Shown: positions 5,026-12,300 of the stretch, piece by piece | How positions within the stretch are numbered: position 1 is the first letter of the stretch | How the letters are laid out: each line of letters opens with the position of its first letter | IMG/VR virus record: IMGVR_UViG_3300032285_004742 | Span: 1 to 22,749 of that record | DNA from: a virus | Length of the DNA stretch: 22,749 bases | Reading direction: 5' to 3' (one strand) | Position numbers and translations under genes: made by a program | The notes under the pieces: model-generated | The model's database searches: none | Told to the model about the DNA's origin: nothing | The model's input: only the letters and a program-made list of their open reading frames with translations

Positions 5026-6525
5026 CTAAGGCAGCGGAATCCCATAAGGATCGACCGGGCAAACAAACACGGAGGAGTTGCGGTTCGGTCGCTGAGGTGC
5101 TTCAGGCTTTCCCTTTTGAAGGGGGATGGATTCCATGAGCGCGTCAATCTCATCGAGCGGGTCTTTGGACTCCTGTTTTTTGGGTGAGGGAGCCACATCT
5201 TTGTTTCTGAAGCTTTTTTTCTGGGGGGGCATTGGGTTAGTCTTCGTTACGGGTTTCAGGTTTTGAGTTTGAGTCAGTGCGTCGAAATCAAATCCCAAGT
5301 CTTTCAGGGGCTTAATGTAATCGGTGCGAACTTGATTGAGGAAATCCACAGAGCACTTGGAGAAGAAGATGTTGAGATCCTCTGCCTCTTTTTGAATCCC
5401 TTGTTCGACCTCCTCAAGGGAGTGACCCTTGGCACACACGATTCCAATAGTGGCCTCTCCTCCAGGAATGGAGAACGCCTGACCCTCTTGCATCATGTAG
5501 CGAATGAGTCGCGTGTTTTTACCAACGGTGAGCGGTAGCCACTCGGTTTTCACGTTGTCACACTCGATTTCTGCCCCCCCTAAGAACGTGCCTGTTTCAA
5601 AGTGAGAGGAATCGCACCTGCCCTGAGCAATGTCATGAATGAGACCTGGGAAGTTGGGAGAAAACGTGGGGTAGAGCAGTCCCAAGGGCAGAGGTGTTCG
5701 AGCCGTGATATCCACATAACGATTCGTTTTGCCGTCAAAGAATGCCTCAACACTGAAGAAGCCTCGGTAATTCACGGTCTCAAGGTAGGTTTCAAACTTC
5801 TTTAAATCCTCAGTCCAGATGGAGGCATCCTCACTCATGTACCCTACATAAGAGTTGGAGGATTCAAAGCCAATCATGAGGGGTTTGAGAAAGCGTCCAT
5901 TGACCACGAGGGCGTCAAATCCACACTCAATTCCCTCGACTTTTTTCTGAATGATGAGCTCTAAGGATTGAGCAAATGGGCCGAACTTAGACTCAAGCCC
6001 TCCGAGCATGTACTCAGCTAGTTGTAAATTTTCCACTGGGAAGGAATCTTGGGTGCCTCTCCAGATGTTGAGTTTGACGAAATACTTCCCTGGTGCGGAT
6101 TGATTGGTCTCCGTCACGGAAAAGGCTTTTTTAAAGAATGCTTTAGCCTCCTTCACCCCTCGCACGGTGTGGGTTTCAGGCGTCTCAATACCGAGAGAGT
6201 TCATGATCTCAACGGATCGGGCGCGATCTGCCTCTAAAGTCTCGCCTAATCCGGCTGAGAATACGGCATAGCCCTTCTCTCTCAGGTAATGCCCCAGAGG
6301 GCCTAAGCCTGTGTCGGGGATAAAAATCACATCCACTTGATCGAGGTAAGGGGCGTAATCAAGTACCTTCTTAATCTCAGGAATGCCGAAACCCACGGCA
6401 CCGTCTTGGAACTTAGGAAACCCATTTTGCCAGGGGCAATAATAGAAAACTTCATTTCCATCCGCTCCGATGGCTCGGGCCATATCCACACAGAGTCCAC
6501 CACTGTCTAAAACTAGAAATTTCAT
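5026..6525 (-). CDS. ATP-grasp protein, PurD-like, with a motif-tagged C-terminus
   Basis: 499 residues. The first 125 (M-K-F-L-V-L-D-S-G-G start, then an I-F-I-P-D-T-G-L-G-P-L-G block) resemble the N-domain of phosphoribosylamine-glycine ligase. An ATP-grasp fold follows, with F-V-K-L-N (about 153), V-E-G-I-E-C-G-F-D-A and F-F-S-V-E-A-F-F-D-G...V-D-I-T-A-R as metal and nucleotide residues. ATP-grasp enzymes join a carboxylate to an amine or thiol using ATP. Comparable proteins occur in large phages, but their substrate is unknown and real purine synthesis is doubtful here. The last 90 residues are Pro/Lys/Gln-rich and probably disordered, ending V-D-P-Y-G-I-P-L-P, which echoes the leader motif of nearby proteins. 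AAGGGGA precedes the ATG by 3 bases. The TA pair follows after 43 bases. Confidence 0.75.
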   Translation of the reverse strand: MKFLVLDSGGLCVDMARAIGADGNEVFYYCPWQNGFPKFQDGAVGFGIPEIKKVLDYAPYLDQVDVIFIPDTGLGPLGHYLREKGYAVFSAGLGETLEADRARSVEIMNSLGIETPETHTVRGVKEAKAFFKKAFSVTETNQSAPGKYFVKLNIWRGTQDSFPVENLQLAEYMLGGLESKFGPFAQSLELIIQKKVEGIECGFDALVVNGRFLKPLMIGFESSNSYVGYMSEDASIWTEDLKKFETYLETVNYRGFFSVEAFFDGKTNRYVDITARTPLPLGLLYPTFSPNFPGLIHDIAQGRCDSSHFETGTFLGGAEIECDNVKTEWLPLTVGKNTRLIRYMMQEGQAFSIPGGEATIGIVCAKGHSLEEVEQGIQKEAEDLNIFFSKCSVDFLNQVRTDYIKPLKDLGFDFDALTQTQNLKPVTKTNPMPPQKKSFRNKDVAPSPKKQESKDPLDEIDALMESIPLQKGKPEAPQRPNRNSSVFVCPVDPYGIPLP

Positions 6526-6560
6526 AAGTCCCCTTGCGCTGCACGAATGATCGTGTTTTT

Positions 6561-6590
6561 ATTTAATTCATGTCTTGAATTGCCTGCCAA
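6561..6590 (-). promoter_or_regulatory. Candidate promoter of the ATP-grasp gene
   Basis: On the minus strand TTGGCA (6590-6585) is followed after 18 bases by TTAAAT (6566-6561). The -35 is good and the -10 moderate. It lies about 36 bases before the start codon. Confidence 0.35.
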
Positions 6591-6617
6591 CTAGCATGTC
6601 ACCATCATTCCAAAACC

Positions 6618-6629
6618 GCTGATATCAGC
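6618..6629. promoter_or_regulatory. Perfect 12-bp palindrome GCTGATATCAGC
   Basis: A self-complementary dodecamer centred in the divergent region, immediately before a hairpin with a T tract. It is suitable as an operator for a dimeric repressor. Confidence 0.4.
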
Positions 6630-6632
6630 AAG

Positions 6633-6655
6633 CCCCTCGCAAGGAGGGGTTTTTT
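6633..6655 (+). terminator. Rho-independent terminator or attenuator
   Basis: CCCCTC (6633-6638) pairs with GAGGGG (6644-6649) around GCAAG, followed by six T. It points rightward although no rightward gene ends nearby. It may block antisense read-through or act as a leader attenuator for the 6826 operon. Confidence 0.6.
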
Positions 6656-6825
6656 CCTTTAATATGGCAATCATCGTATGAAGTCTTATTGTAAACAAGC
6701 GAGGATTTGGATTTGGGTCAGTTTTCACCTTTTCTTGATCCGAGTTTTCACCGAATATCATTCTGTGTTAATACTCATTCTGGATTTATTTGACTAAACC
6801 TCATTCCTCAGTACAGGGTAAAAAT

Positions 6826-7116
6826 ATGAGCAGATTGATTTTCTCTGAAGATGTGGATTCGTTTGGCTTGCCTCAGTTTGAGGATGAACCCCTACGGGTA
6901 GGTCTTCAATCGTCGCATCAGTATGCTCAGGCCCTTAAAATTCTTCAGAACCTCCCTGATCGAGAGATGGGAAACCAGAAATGTGCAGTTGAGGAACTCA
7001 GGCAGGCAGGTCTTAATGAGATGGCTCAGAAAGTGAGTCAAATTTCTGCCAACGAATACCATGATTTCATCGCCAAAGAACTCGCCAAAGAACTCGACGA
7101 CGAAATCGAAAACTAA
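6826..7116 (+). CDS. Small protein with VDSFGLP leader
   Basis: 96 residues, M-S-R-L-I-F-S-E-D-V-D-S-F-G-L-P at the start, then a polar helical body and an acidic end with a K-E-L-A-K-E-L-D-D-E repeat. ATG 6826 is chosen over TTG 6790 because AGGG (6815-6818) is 7 bases upstream and the leader then begins near residue 4, as in its relatives. The 26 bases at 6847-6872 are identical to 8265-8290. Function is unknown; it shares only the leader with the next two genes. The gene ends 15 bases before the next start. Confidence 0.75.
   Translation: MSRLIFSEDVDSFGLPQFEDEPLRVGLQSSHQYAQALKILQNLPDREMGNQKCAVEELRQAGLNEMAQKVSQISANEYHDFIAKELAKELDDEIEN
6847..6872 (+). repeat. 26-bp exact repeat, copy 1
   Basis: Identical to 8265-8290. 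It encodes E-D-V-D-S-F-G-L-P in both genes. Identity at third codon positions as well suggests recent copying, or selection on the DNA. Confidence 0.85.
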
Positions 7117-7131
7117 AAAAAGGACATGACG

Positions 7132-8244
7132 ATGAGATTAATGGAAGACGTGAATGAGTTTGGAATTCCTGGCCTAGAAGAAGCGAGAGTGAACTGGAAG
7201 GGTCTGCTTCAAAAGCTTTTAGCTGCATCGGAGTTGCATCTAGCGATTCTAGCTGGGTCGGCTGACGAGGGAGAAGAAGATCCTTTAGCTGCGACCGTTT
7301 CAGAGGTGAAGGCTGCGATGGAGCCTGAGGCAGAGCCAGAGGCTGAGTCTCCTGAAGCTGAAGAAGCTGACGAAGAACAAGATGCTGACGAAGAACAAGA
7401 TGCTGACGAGGAAAAAGGCGAAACCGTAGAGGAAGCAAAAAAAAAGACATCACTCGATGATGAGGCCGATGAGCTTCTGAAAAAGTTCTCCAAAAAAGTC
7501 CCTATTGAAAAAGTAGTGGCACAACAGGGCATCAAAGAAGTTGAGATTGATGGCCACGTTTACAGTTACGGTGGCCGGGAGCTTTCCGTTAGCACCGACG
7601 ATCATGTCTTCATTTGGAATGTTGATTCCTATGGCGATCGTCATTACTACTTGCTGTTTGACATTCAAGACATGGGCGGTAAGTCAGTGAGCGAATCAGT
7701 TGAAAAGGCCACCCAAGACCTCTCTGTAGAAGACATGGCCAAGACCAAGAAAAAACTCTCAGAGATGGCTACTGCTCGCTCAACGATTAAAAAATATGAA
7801 GCGTTGAAAGACAAGAAGATGTGGACGAAGCAGGAGATTTTAGGGGTATCCCATCAAATGAGTGGCTTGGACTCAGGCTACAAGAAGGATTCCATGGATG
7901 AGGAGTTAAAATACATTCTCCATGAGCTTGTGATGATGTTTGAAGAGGGTAAGACGGTTCAGATTAGCCCTGAGCAGTCTCAAGCAGGGATTGATTGGCT
8001 TAAAAAAAACGTCATCAATTCCAAAGGTGAGTTGAGAGACACTGGAATGGTTCGAAACGCAGGCTTCACCGAGGAGCACGCTGAGATCATTAAGGACTTT
8101 GATCATTTTGAACTCGTCGGTTTTCACCATGATGAGCATTCTCACTCTTATGCACCGATTTACCGCACGCTGGCTAAAAATGGGGATCACTTTGATTACA
8201 GTGTAGCCGGTGGTTGGGGTGGAGCCTCCATCGAGATTCATTGA
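7132..8244 (+). CDS. FGIP-leader protein with acidic linker
   Basis: 370 residues from ATG 7132, which has AAGGA at 7 bases; the ATG at 7126 is too close to that site. The leader is M-R-L-M-E-D-V-N-E-F-G-I-P. Residues about 45-110 are extremely acidic (Glu/Asp/Ala), partly encoded by an 18-bp tandem repeat. A folded region follows, with V-E-I-D-G-H-V-Y-S-Y-G-G, a helical stretch, and a C-terminal part rich in His (F-E-L-V-G-F-H-H-D-E-H-S-H-S-Y, then G-G-W-G-G-A). I recognise no enzyme family. A DNA-mimic or cargo role is conceivable from the acidity but unproven. The next gene starts 8 bases after its stop. Confidence 0.75.
   Translation: MRLMEDVNEFGIPGLEEARVNWKGLLQKLLAASELHLAILAGSADEGEEDPLAATVSEVKAAMEPEAEPEAESPEAEEADEEQDADEEQDADEEKGETVEEAKKKTSLDDEADELLKKFSKKVPIEKVVAQQGIKEVEIDGHVYSYGGRELSVSTDDHVFIWNVDSYGDRHYYLLFDIQDMGGKSVSESVEKATQDLSVEDMAKTKKKLSEMATARSTIKKYEALKDKKMWTKQEILGVSHQMSGLDSGYKKDSMDEELKYILHELVMMFEEGKTVQISPEQSQAGIDWLKKNVINSKGELRDTGMVRNAGFTEEHAEIIKDFDHFELVGFHHDEHSHSYAPIYRTLAKNGDHFDYSVAGGWGGASIEIH
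7366..7416 (+). repeat. 18-bp tandem repeat encoding A-D-E-E-Q-D
   Basis: Two exact units (7366-7383 and 7384-7401) and a decayed third. They lengthen the acidic linker in frame. Confidence 0.75.
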
Positions 8245-8252
8245 GGTGTGAA

Positions 8253-9242
8253 ATGTACTTTACAGAAGATGTGGATTCGTTTGGCTTGCCCGAGCTTGCT
8301 GAGGATTTTAAAACCTCAGCCAAGCGATTCCAAGATCAGGGAGCAGAGAAGGCTGAGGTGGATCAAGTCCTTGCGTTGTTCAAGGAGTTGAAGCCTAAAA
8401 TTAAGGACAACACGCAGAAGGATATTGATCGCTGGAAGAGTTGGGATGAGTTTAAGACCTTCGTGAATGATCTTAAGGGAGTCAAAAGCAAGGGACAGGA
8501 GAAGAAGGAGAAAAAAGAAGCAGGTGCGAAGCTCGTGGTTGAGGATAAGTACTGGAAGGTTTACCACATCACCTCTCACGATGCAGCGATGCTGTATGGA
8601 TCAGGCACGAAGTGGTGCATCACGCAGTCGGGTGGAGGCTACTGGAAAGATTATTCTTCTCACAGTGAGTTTTACTTCTACATTTCAAAGCGTTTATCTC
8701 CGAAATCACCGTTTTATAAGATTGCCCTTCAGCACGACTTAAATGATGACTCTTATCAGTTTTGGGATGCAGGGGATCAATCTCATGGACATACGGAGCG
8801 TGAGTTTTGGGATCAGAAGAAATTAGGGGGAATTCCATTTAAGCTGCCAGAGATTCCAGGTGAGCACATTCAAGCTGCGATAAACTCCCGTGAGTTCATA
8901 GATGAGCAGATTTACAATCTATTTTCAAATTGTGCGATGGATACTTATGAAGATCGTGCTTTGGATAAAGAAATTAAGATCAATGGCACACGCATGACGA
9001 TTCGAGAGTTTTTGAACACACCCAATTTGGATGTAAAGGGGAATTTGCATCTCTATGACACGCCGATCACGTCCTTGCCTAATGACTTGAAGGTGGGTGG
9101 GAATTTGGATCTCCGTGGCACGAAGGTCACGTCCTTACCTGATGGCTTGAAGGTGGGTGGGAGTTTGGATCTCCGTGGCACGAAGGTCAAAAAGGATGAT
9201 TTCAAAAAGCCTCCAGGAGTCAAGGGTGAGGTTCTTTTTTAA
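8253..9242 (+). CDS. VDSFGLP-leader protein with G-T-K-W-C-I domain and Leu-rich repeats
   Basis: 329 residues. ATG 8253 has GAGG 6 bases upstream (8243-8246) and puts the leader at residue 1 (M-Y-F-T-E-D-V-D-S-F-G-L-P); the frame also stays open upstream to 8214. Residues about 85-100 are Lys/Glu-rich. Then comes a domain with W-K-V-Y-H-I-T-S and Y-G-S-G-T-K-W-C-I-T (about 107-130), a motif known to me from uncharacterised phage proteins, often together with the kind of repeat found here. The C-terminus has three 20-residue Leu-rich repeats (G-N-L-D-L-R-G-T-K-V-T-S-L-P type), which usually bind proteins. L-P-E and L-A-E directly after the leader would fit cleavage by a gp21-type protease. 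Function unknown. Confidence 0.78.
   Translation: MYFTEDVDSFGLPELAEDFKTSAKRFQDQGAEKAEVDQVLALFKELKPKIKDNTQKDIDRWKSWDEFKTFVNDLKGVKSKGQEKKEKKEAGAKLVVEDKYWKVYHITSHDAAMLYGSGTKWCITQSGGGYWKDYSSHSEFYFYISKRLSPKSPFYKIALQHDLNDDSYQFWDAGDQSHGHTEREFWDQKKLGGIPFKLPEIPGEHIQAAINSREFIDEQIYNLFSNCAMDTYEDRALDKEIKINGTRMTIREFLNTPNLDVKGNLHLYDTPITSLPNDLKVGGNLDLRGTKVTSLPDGLKVGGSLDLRGTKVKKDDFKKPPGVKGEVLF
8265..8290 (+). repeat. 26-bp exact repeat, copy 2
   Basis: Identical to 6847-6872 and in the same position relative to the coding frame of the leader. Confidence 0.85.
9039..9218 (+). repeat. Three 60-bp units encoding 20-residue Leu-rich repeats
   Basis: The units are 9039-9098, 9099-9158 and 9159-9218. The last two are nearly identical through G-x-L-D-L-R-G-T-K-V, which suggests recent unit duplication. 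The third changes after K-V into a Lys-rich ending. Confidence 0.8.
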
Positions 9243-9245
9243 AAA

Positions 9246-9383
9246 GGGCGGCATGCAAAGCGCATTCAGCTTGCGTGGAGATGAGAGCCGCAGTACAAAA
9301 ATTTCCATCGGGACAAGGGCCATTGTCCCTGGGCCGAAAAGCCCTAGAAGCCCCCACCAAAATTTGGTGGTGGGAGTGGTCAC
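9246..9383 (+). ncRNA. Second omega-RNA-like element, without tnpB, before terL
   Basis: GGGACAA (9310-9316) pairs with TTGTCCC (9323-9329). GGGC (9331-9334) pairs with GCCC (9341-9344) around CGAAAA. CCACCAA (9354-9360) pairs with TTGGTGG (9364-9370), extended by CCC/GGG across one bulged T. The element then runs through GGGAG to TCAC at 9380-9383. Order, loop sizes, the GAAGC before the last stem and the TCAC ending parallel 44-123. An outer GCGGC/GCCGC pair (about 9249 and 9287) adds a further hairpin domain upstream. No TnpB block is recognisable before it, so it could be an eroded IS right end, a stand-alone guide RNA gene or a leader structure controlling terL. Confidence 0.5.
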
Positions 9384-9389
9384 GACTTT

Positions 9390-12300
9390 ATGGCAGTCAT
9401 AGATCAGGGTGGTCGGTTTCAATCAGTTAGAACGCCTGAGGAGTATGCAGAGTTATTTCTCAAAGAGATGGAGACAATGCCTCCTCAGGAGAGAGCGTTT
9501 GCTTTAGAGGTCTTAAATGACTTTCTTGCGGGTAACTCATCCCCTGCCCTCGAACTCTCGGCTCAAAGCATTTATAGAAGTGTTCCCTGTAAGATGGAAG
9601 AGTTTTTGAATAACCCATTTTATTTGGGGTCTTTTTCTAAGACGATTTTCCCAATTATCAAATCAGATCTGACTGAGATCTTTGAGGGTGGTTATTCTCA
9701 AGCTATTTTCGGAGGAAGCCTCGGAGGCGGCAAGAAACTTCCTTTGTCAAGCCATGTTCTAACGCCTATGGGTTTCAGGCAGATTCAGGATCTTTTTGTT
9801 GGTGATCGGGTTTGCAATCCAGATGGATCAGTCTCTGTGATCACGCATCTCCATGAGATCACCCTTGAGCAACAGTACATTTTTGAAATGTCGGATGGTC
9901 AGACCATTGCATCCTGTAAGGATCACCTTTGGTACGGCGGCTGGAGAAGGGATAAGAGCGATCCCTGTAAGAGTTGGGACAACCCGAATTGCATTAAGAC
10001 TACGAAGCAGATCTTTGATCAAACAGAAAAGCAGAGATCTCTGAATGATTCAAAAAGGCTTTTTAAGATACCCATTACTGAGCCTGTAGAGCTAGATGAT
10101 ATCGGCGGGAGGACTCTCGATCCTTACCTTCTTGGATACATGCTCGGTAATGGTGAGATTTCTTCGAGAAGAATTAAGCTCACCGTAAATGCTTCTGATT
10201 ATCCCTTTTACAAGCGCATCGCTGATGAGATCGGAAGTCACTACGACACTGACTTTAGAAAGCATGGGAAGAATTGCTTCGAGATCTCTTTTAGTGGGCA
10301 AACTAGGCTTGATCTGATCGAGGCACTCAAAAAGATTTCACTATTTGACCGTGATACGCAGACTAATTTTGTACCCGATTGCTATAAATACGCGCCCAAA
10401 AATGTCAGGCTCGCTATTCTTAGGGGACTTCTGGACAGTGATGGATCAGTAGACAAGTCATCTGGCAAGGTCAACTTTTACAGCACAAACAAAAAGCTTG
10501 CAGAAGATGTGCAGTGGCTTGCCAGATCTCTTGGATGCTTCTCTACGATTCGGAAAAGAAAAGGCAGGCAGCGTGAGAGCGCGGACGGCTCGAAAGTTTA
10601 CCAGTGCGCTGATAGCTACGAGGTTTACATTCGGAACAGAGATAGTTCCAATCTGTTCATGCTTGAGAGAAAAAAGCGGAAGTGCCTAAAGCCCACAAAT
10701 CAGCTCTATAATACCGTTTTGAATGTCAGACTGGGCGAGGTTGTCCCGATGAGATGCCTTACCATATCTCATCCGAACGGGTTGTATCTGACCGATGATT
10801 TTACGGTAACTCACAATACCACAGCGGGTGTAATTGGCATTCTCAGAATGATCTATGAGGTTTCTTGTCTACACAGTCCACATGAGATTTATAAAATATC
10901 TTCATCGGATTATATCAGTTTTCCCTGTGTCTCTACTACCGAAGCTGTAGCTGAGAGAAACATTATCGACAAGATCAAGGCAATTGTCTCCGAGTCAGAG
11001 TATTTCCAGAAACATTTCAAGCCAGAAAAAATTTCCATGGCTCAAGGAATTGTATTTCCAAACAGAATTATTATTCCTCCCGGCGCATCCACATCTCAGC
11101 AAATTGTGGGGTCGAATGCCATGGGATGTTTCGTGGATGAGTCAAATTTCTTTCAAAATCGCCAACAAAACACAGATCGCATGGGAGATACAAAAGAAGG
11201 GGTCGAAGTGATCTATGAATCCATTAAGCGAAGAATGGAGTCCAGGTTTCTCAATCAAGGTAAGCTACCTGGAGTTATTCTGATTTGTTCATCCAAGACC
11301 AGCCCAAACTCTTTCACTGAGCGTTTGATTCACAAGCACAAGGATGATCCTCGCACTTATGTGAAAGAGCGTGCGGTGTGGGAAACGGTTCCGAAGGGTC
11401 GATTCTCGGGTAAGACATTCAAGGTTGCCATTGGTGATGAGACGCGAATGTCAAAGATTTTGGTCGAAGGCGAACCAGAGACAGAAGGAATGAACGTCAT
11501 TGATGTGCCCGTGGAGTTTAGGCAGGCATTTGAAGACGATATTGACATGAGCATCCGCGATTATGGAGGTCGCTCGACGGTTTCAATCGCTCCGTTTATC
11601 GCCAAGCGCGAGAAGATTTATGAGTGCATTGATAAGACGAGAGTGCATCCGTTTAATCAAGAGGTCTGGGAGCAAAACCTACCGGGTGTGGTGGATTGGT
11701 CAAAACTCTGTAAATTGAAATCAGATGGCACCTATGAGCCGCTTCATCACCCCCATGCTCCTCGACACATTCACTTAGACTTATCGAAAAATCAGGACAG
11801 AACGGGTATTACGGTTTCTTGTATCGGAGGCTACGCTCCGGTGAACCGATTTGGAAAATCAGACACCGAGATGGCTCCCGTGATCCATGTGGATTTTATG
11901 ATCGCCATTCAGGCAGCTCGGGGCGGTGAGATCATTTATTCAGAAATCAGGAAGTTGATCTATGAGTTCTCTCACCATGGGTTTTTCATCAAGCTCGTCT
12001 CAGCCGACCAATTCCAATCCCTTCAAATCCTTCAATCCATGCGTCAGCAGGGATATAAAACGGAGATCGTCTCGGTTGAACCAGCGGGGGGGCCTTATGA
12101 ACTTTTAAAACAGGCTCTCTATGAGAACCGAATTTCCATGTACCCCTATGCTCCCATCATTAAGGAGCTCAGGGAGCTTCAAAAGAATTCCAAAACAGGG
12201 AAGGTCGATCACCCGGCTGCAGCCCAAGGGGGACGCAAGGATATCTCCGATGCGCTAGCAGCCTGTGTAGCTACTCTGACTAAAACCTCGTATGGCATTA

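Larger units (their letters stand above)
6526..6825. other. Divergent intergenic control region
   Basis: 300 bases between the leftward ATP-grasp gene and the rightward gene at 6826. It holds a weak leftward promoter candidate, a 12-bp perfect palindrome, a terminator-like hairpin and a pair of GTTTTCACC repeats (6721-6729 and 6744-6752). No ORF with a good start was found. Confidence 0.6.

Noticed and set aside
5026-6525. Annotating the ATP-grasp protein as genuine PurD of purine synthesis.
   Set aside because: No other purine genes are nearby, it has a long disordered tail, and the phage context makes substrate identity uncertain.
7067-7668. Several leftward frames opposite the acidic region of gene 7132.
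   Set aside because: Ser- or Leu/Gln-rich products are simply the complement of GAA/GAT/GCT-rich coding sequence.
9157-9402. Rightward 81-residue frame across the terL leader.
   Set aside because: It overlaps the end of gene 8253 and the terL start; its sequence follows the RNA stems rather than a protein pattern.
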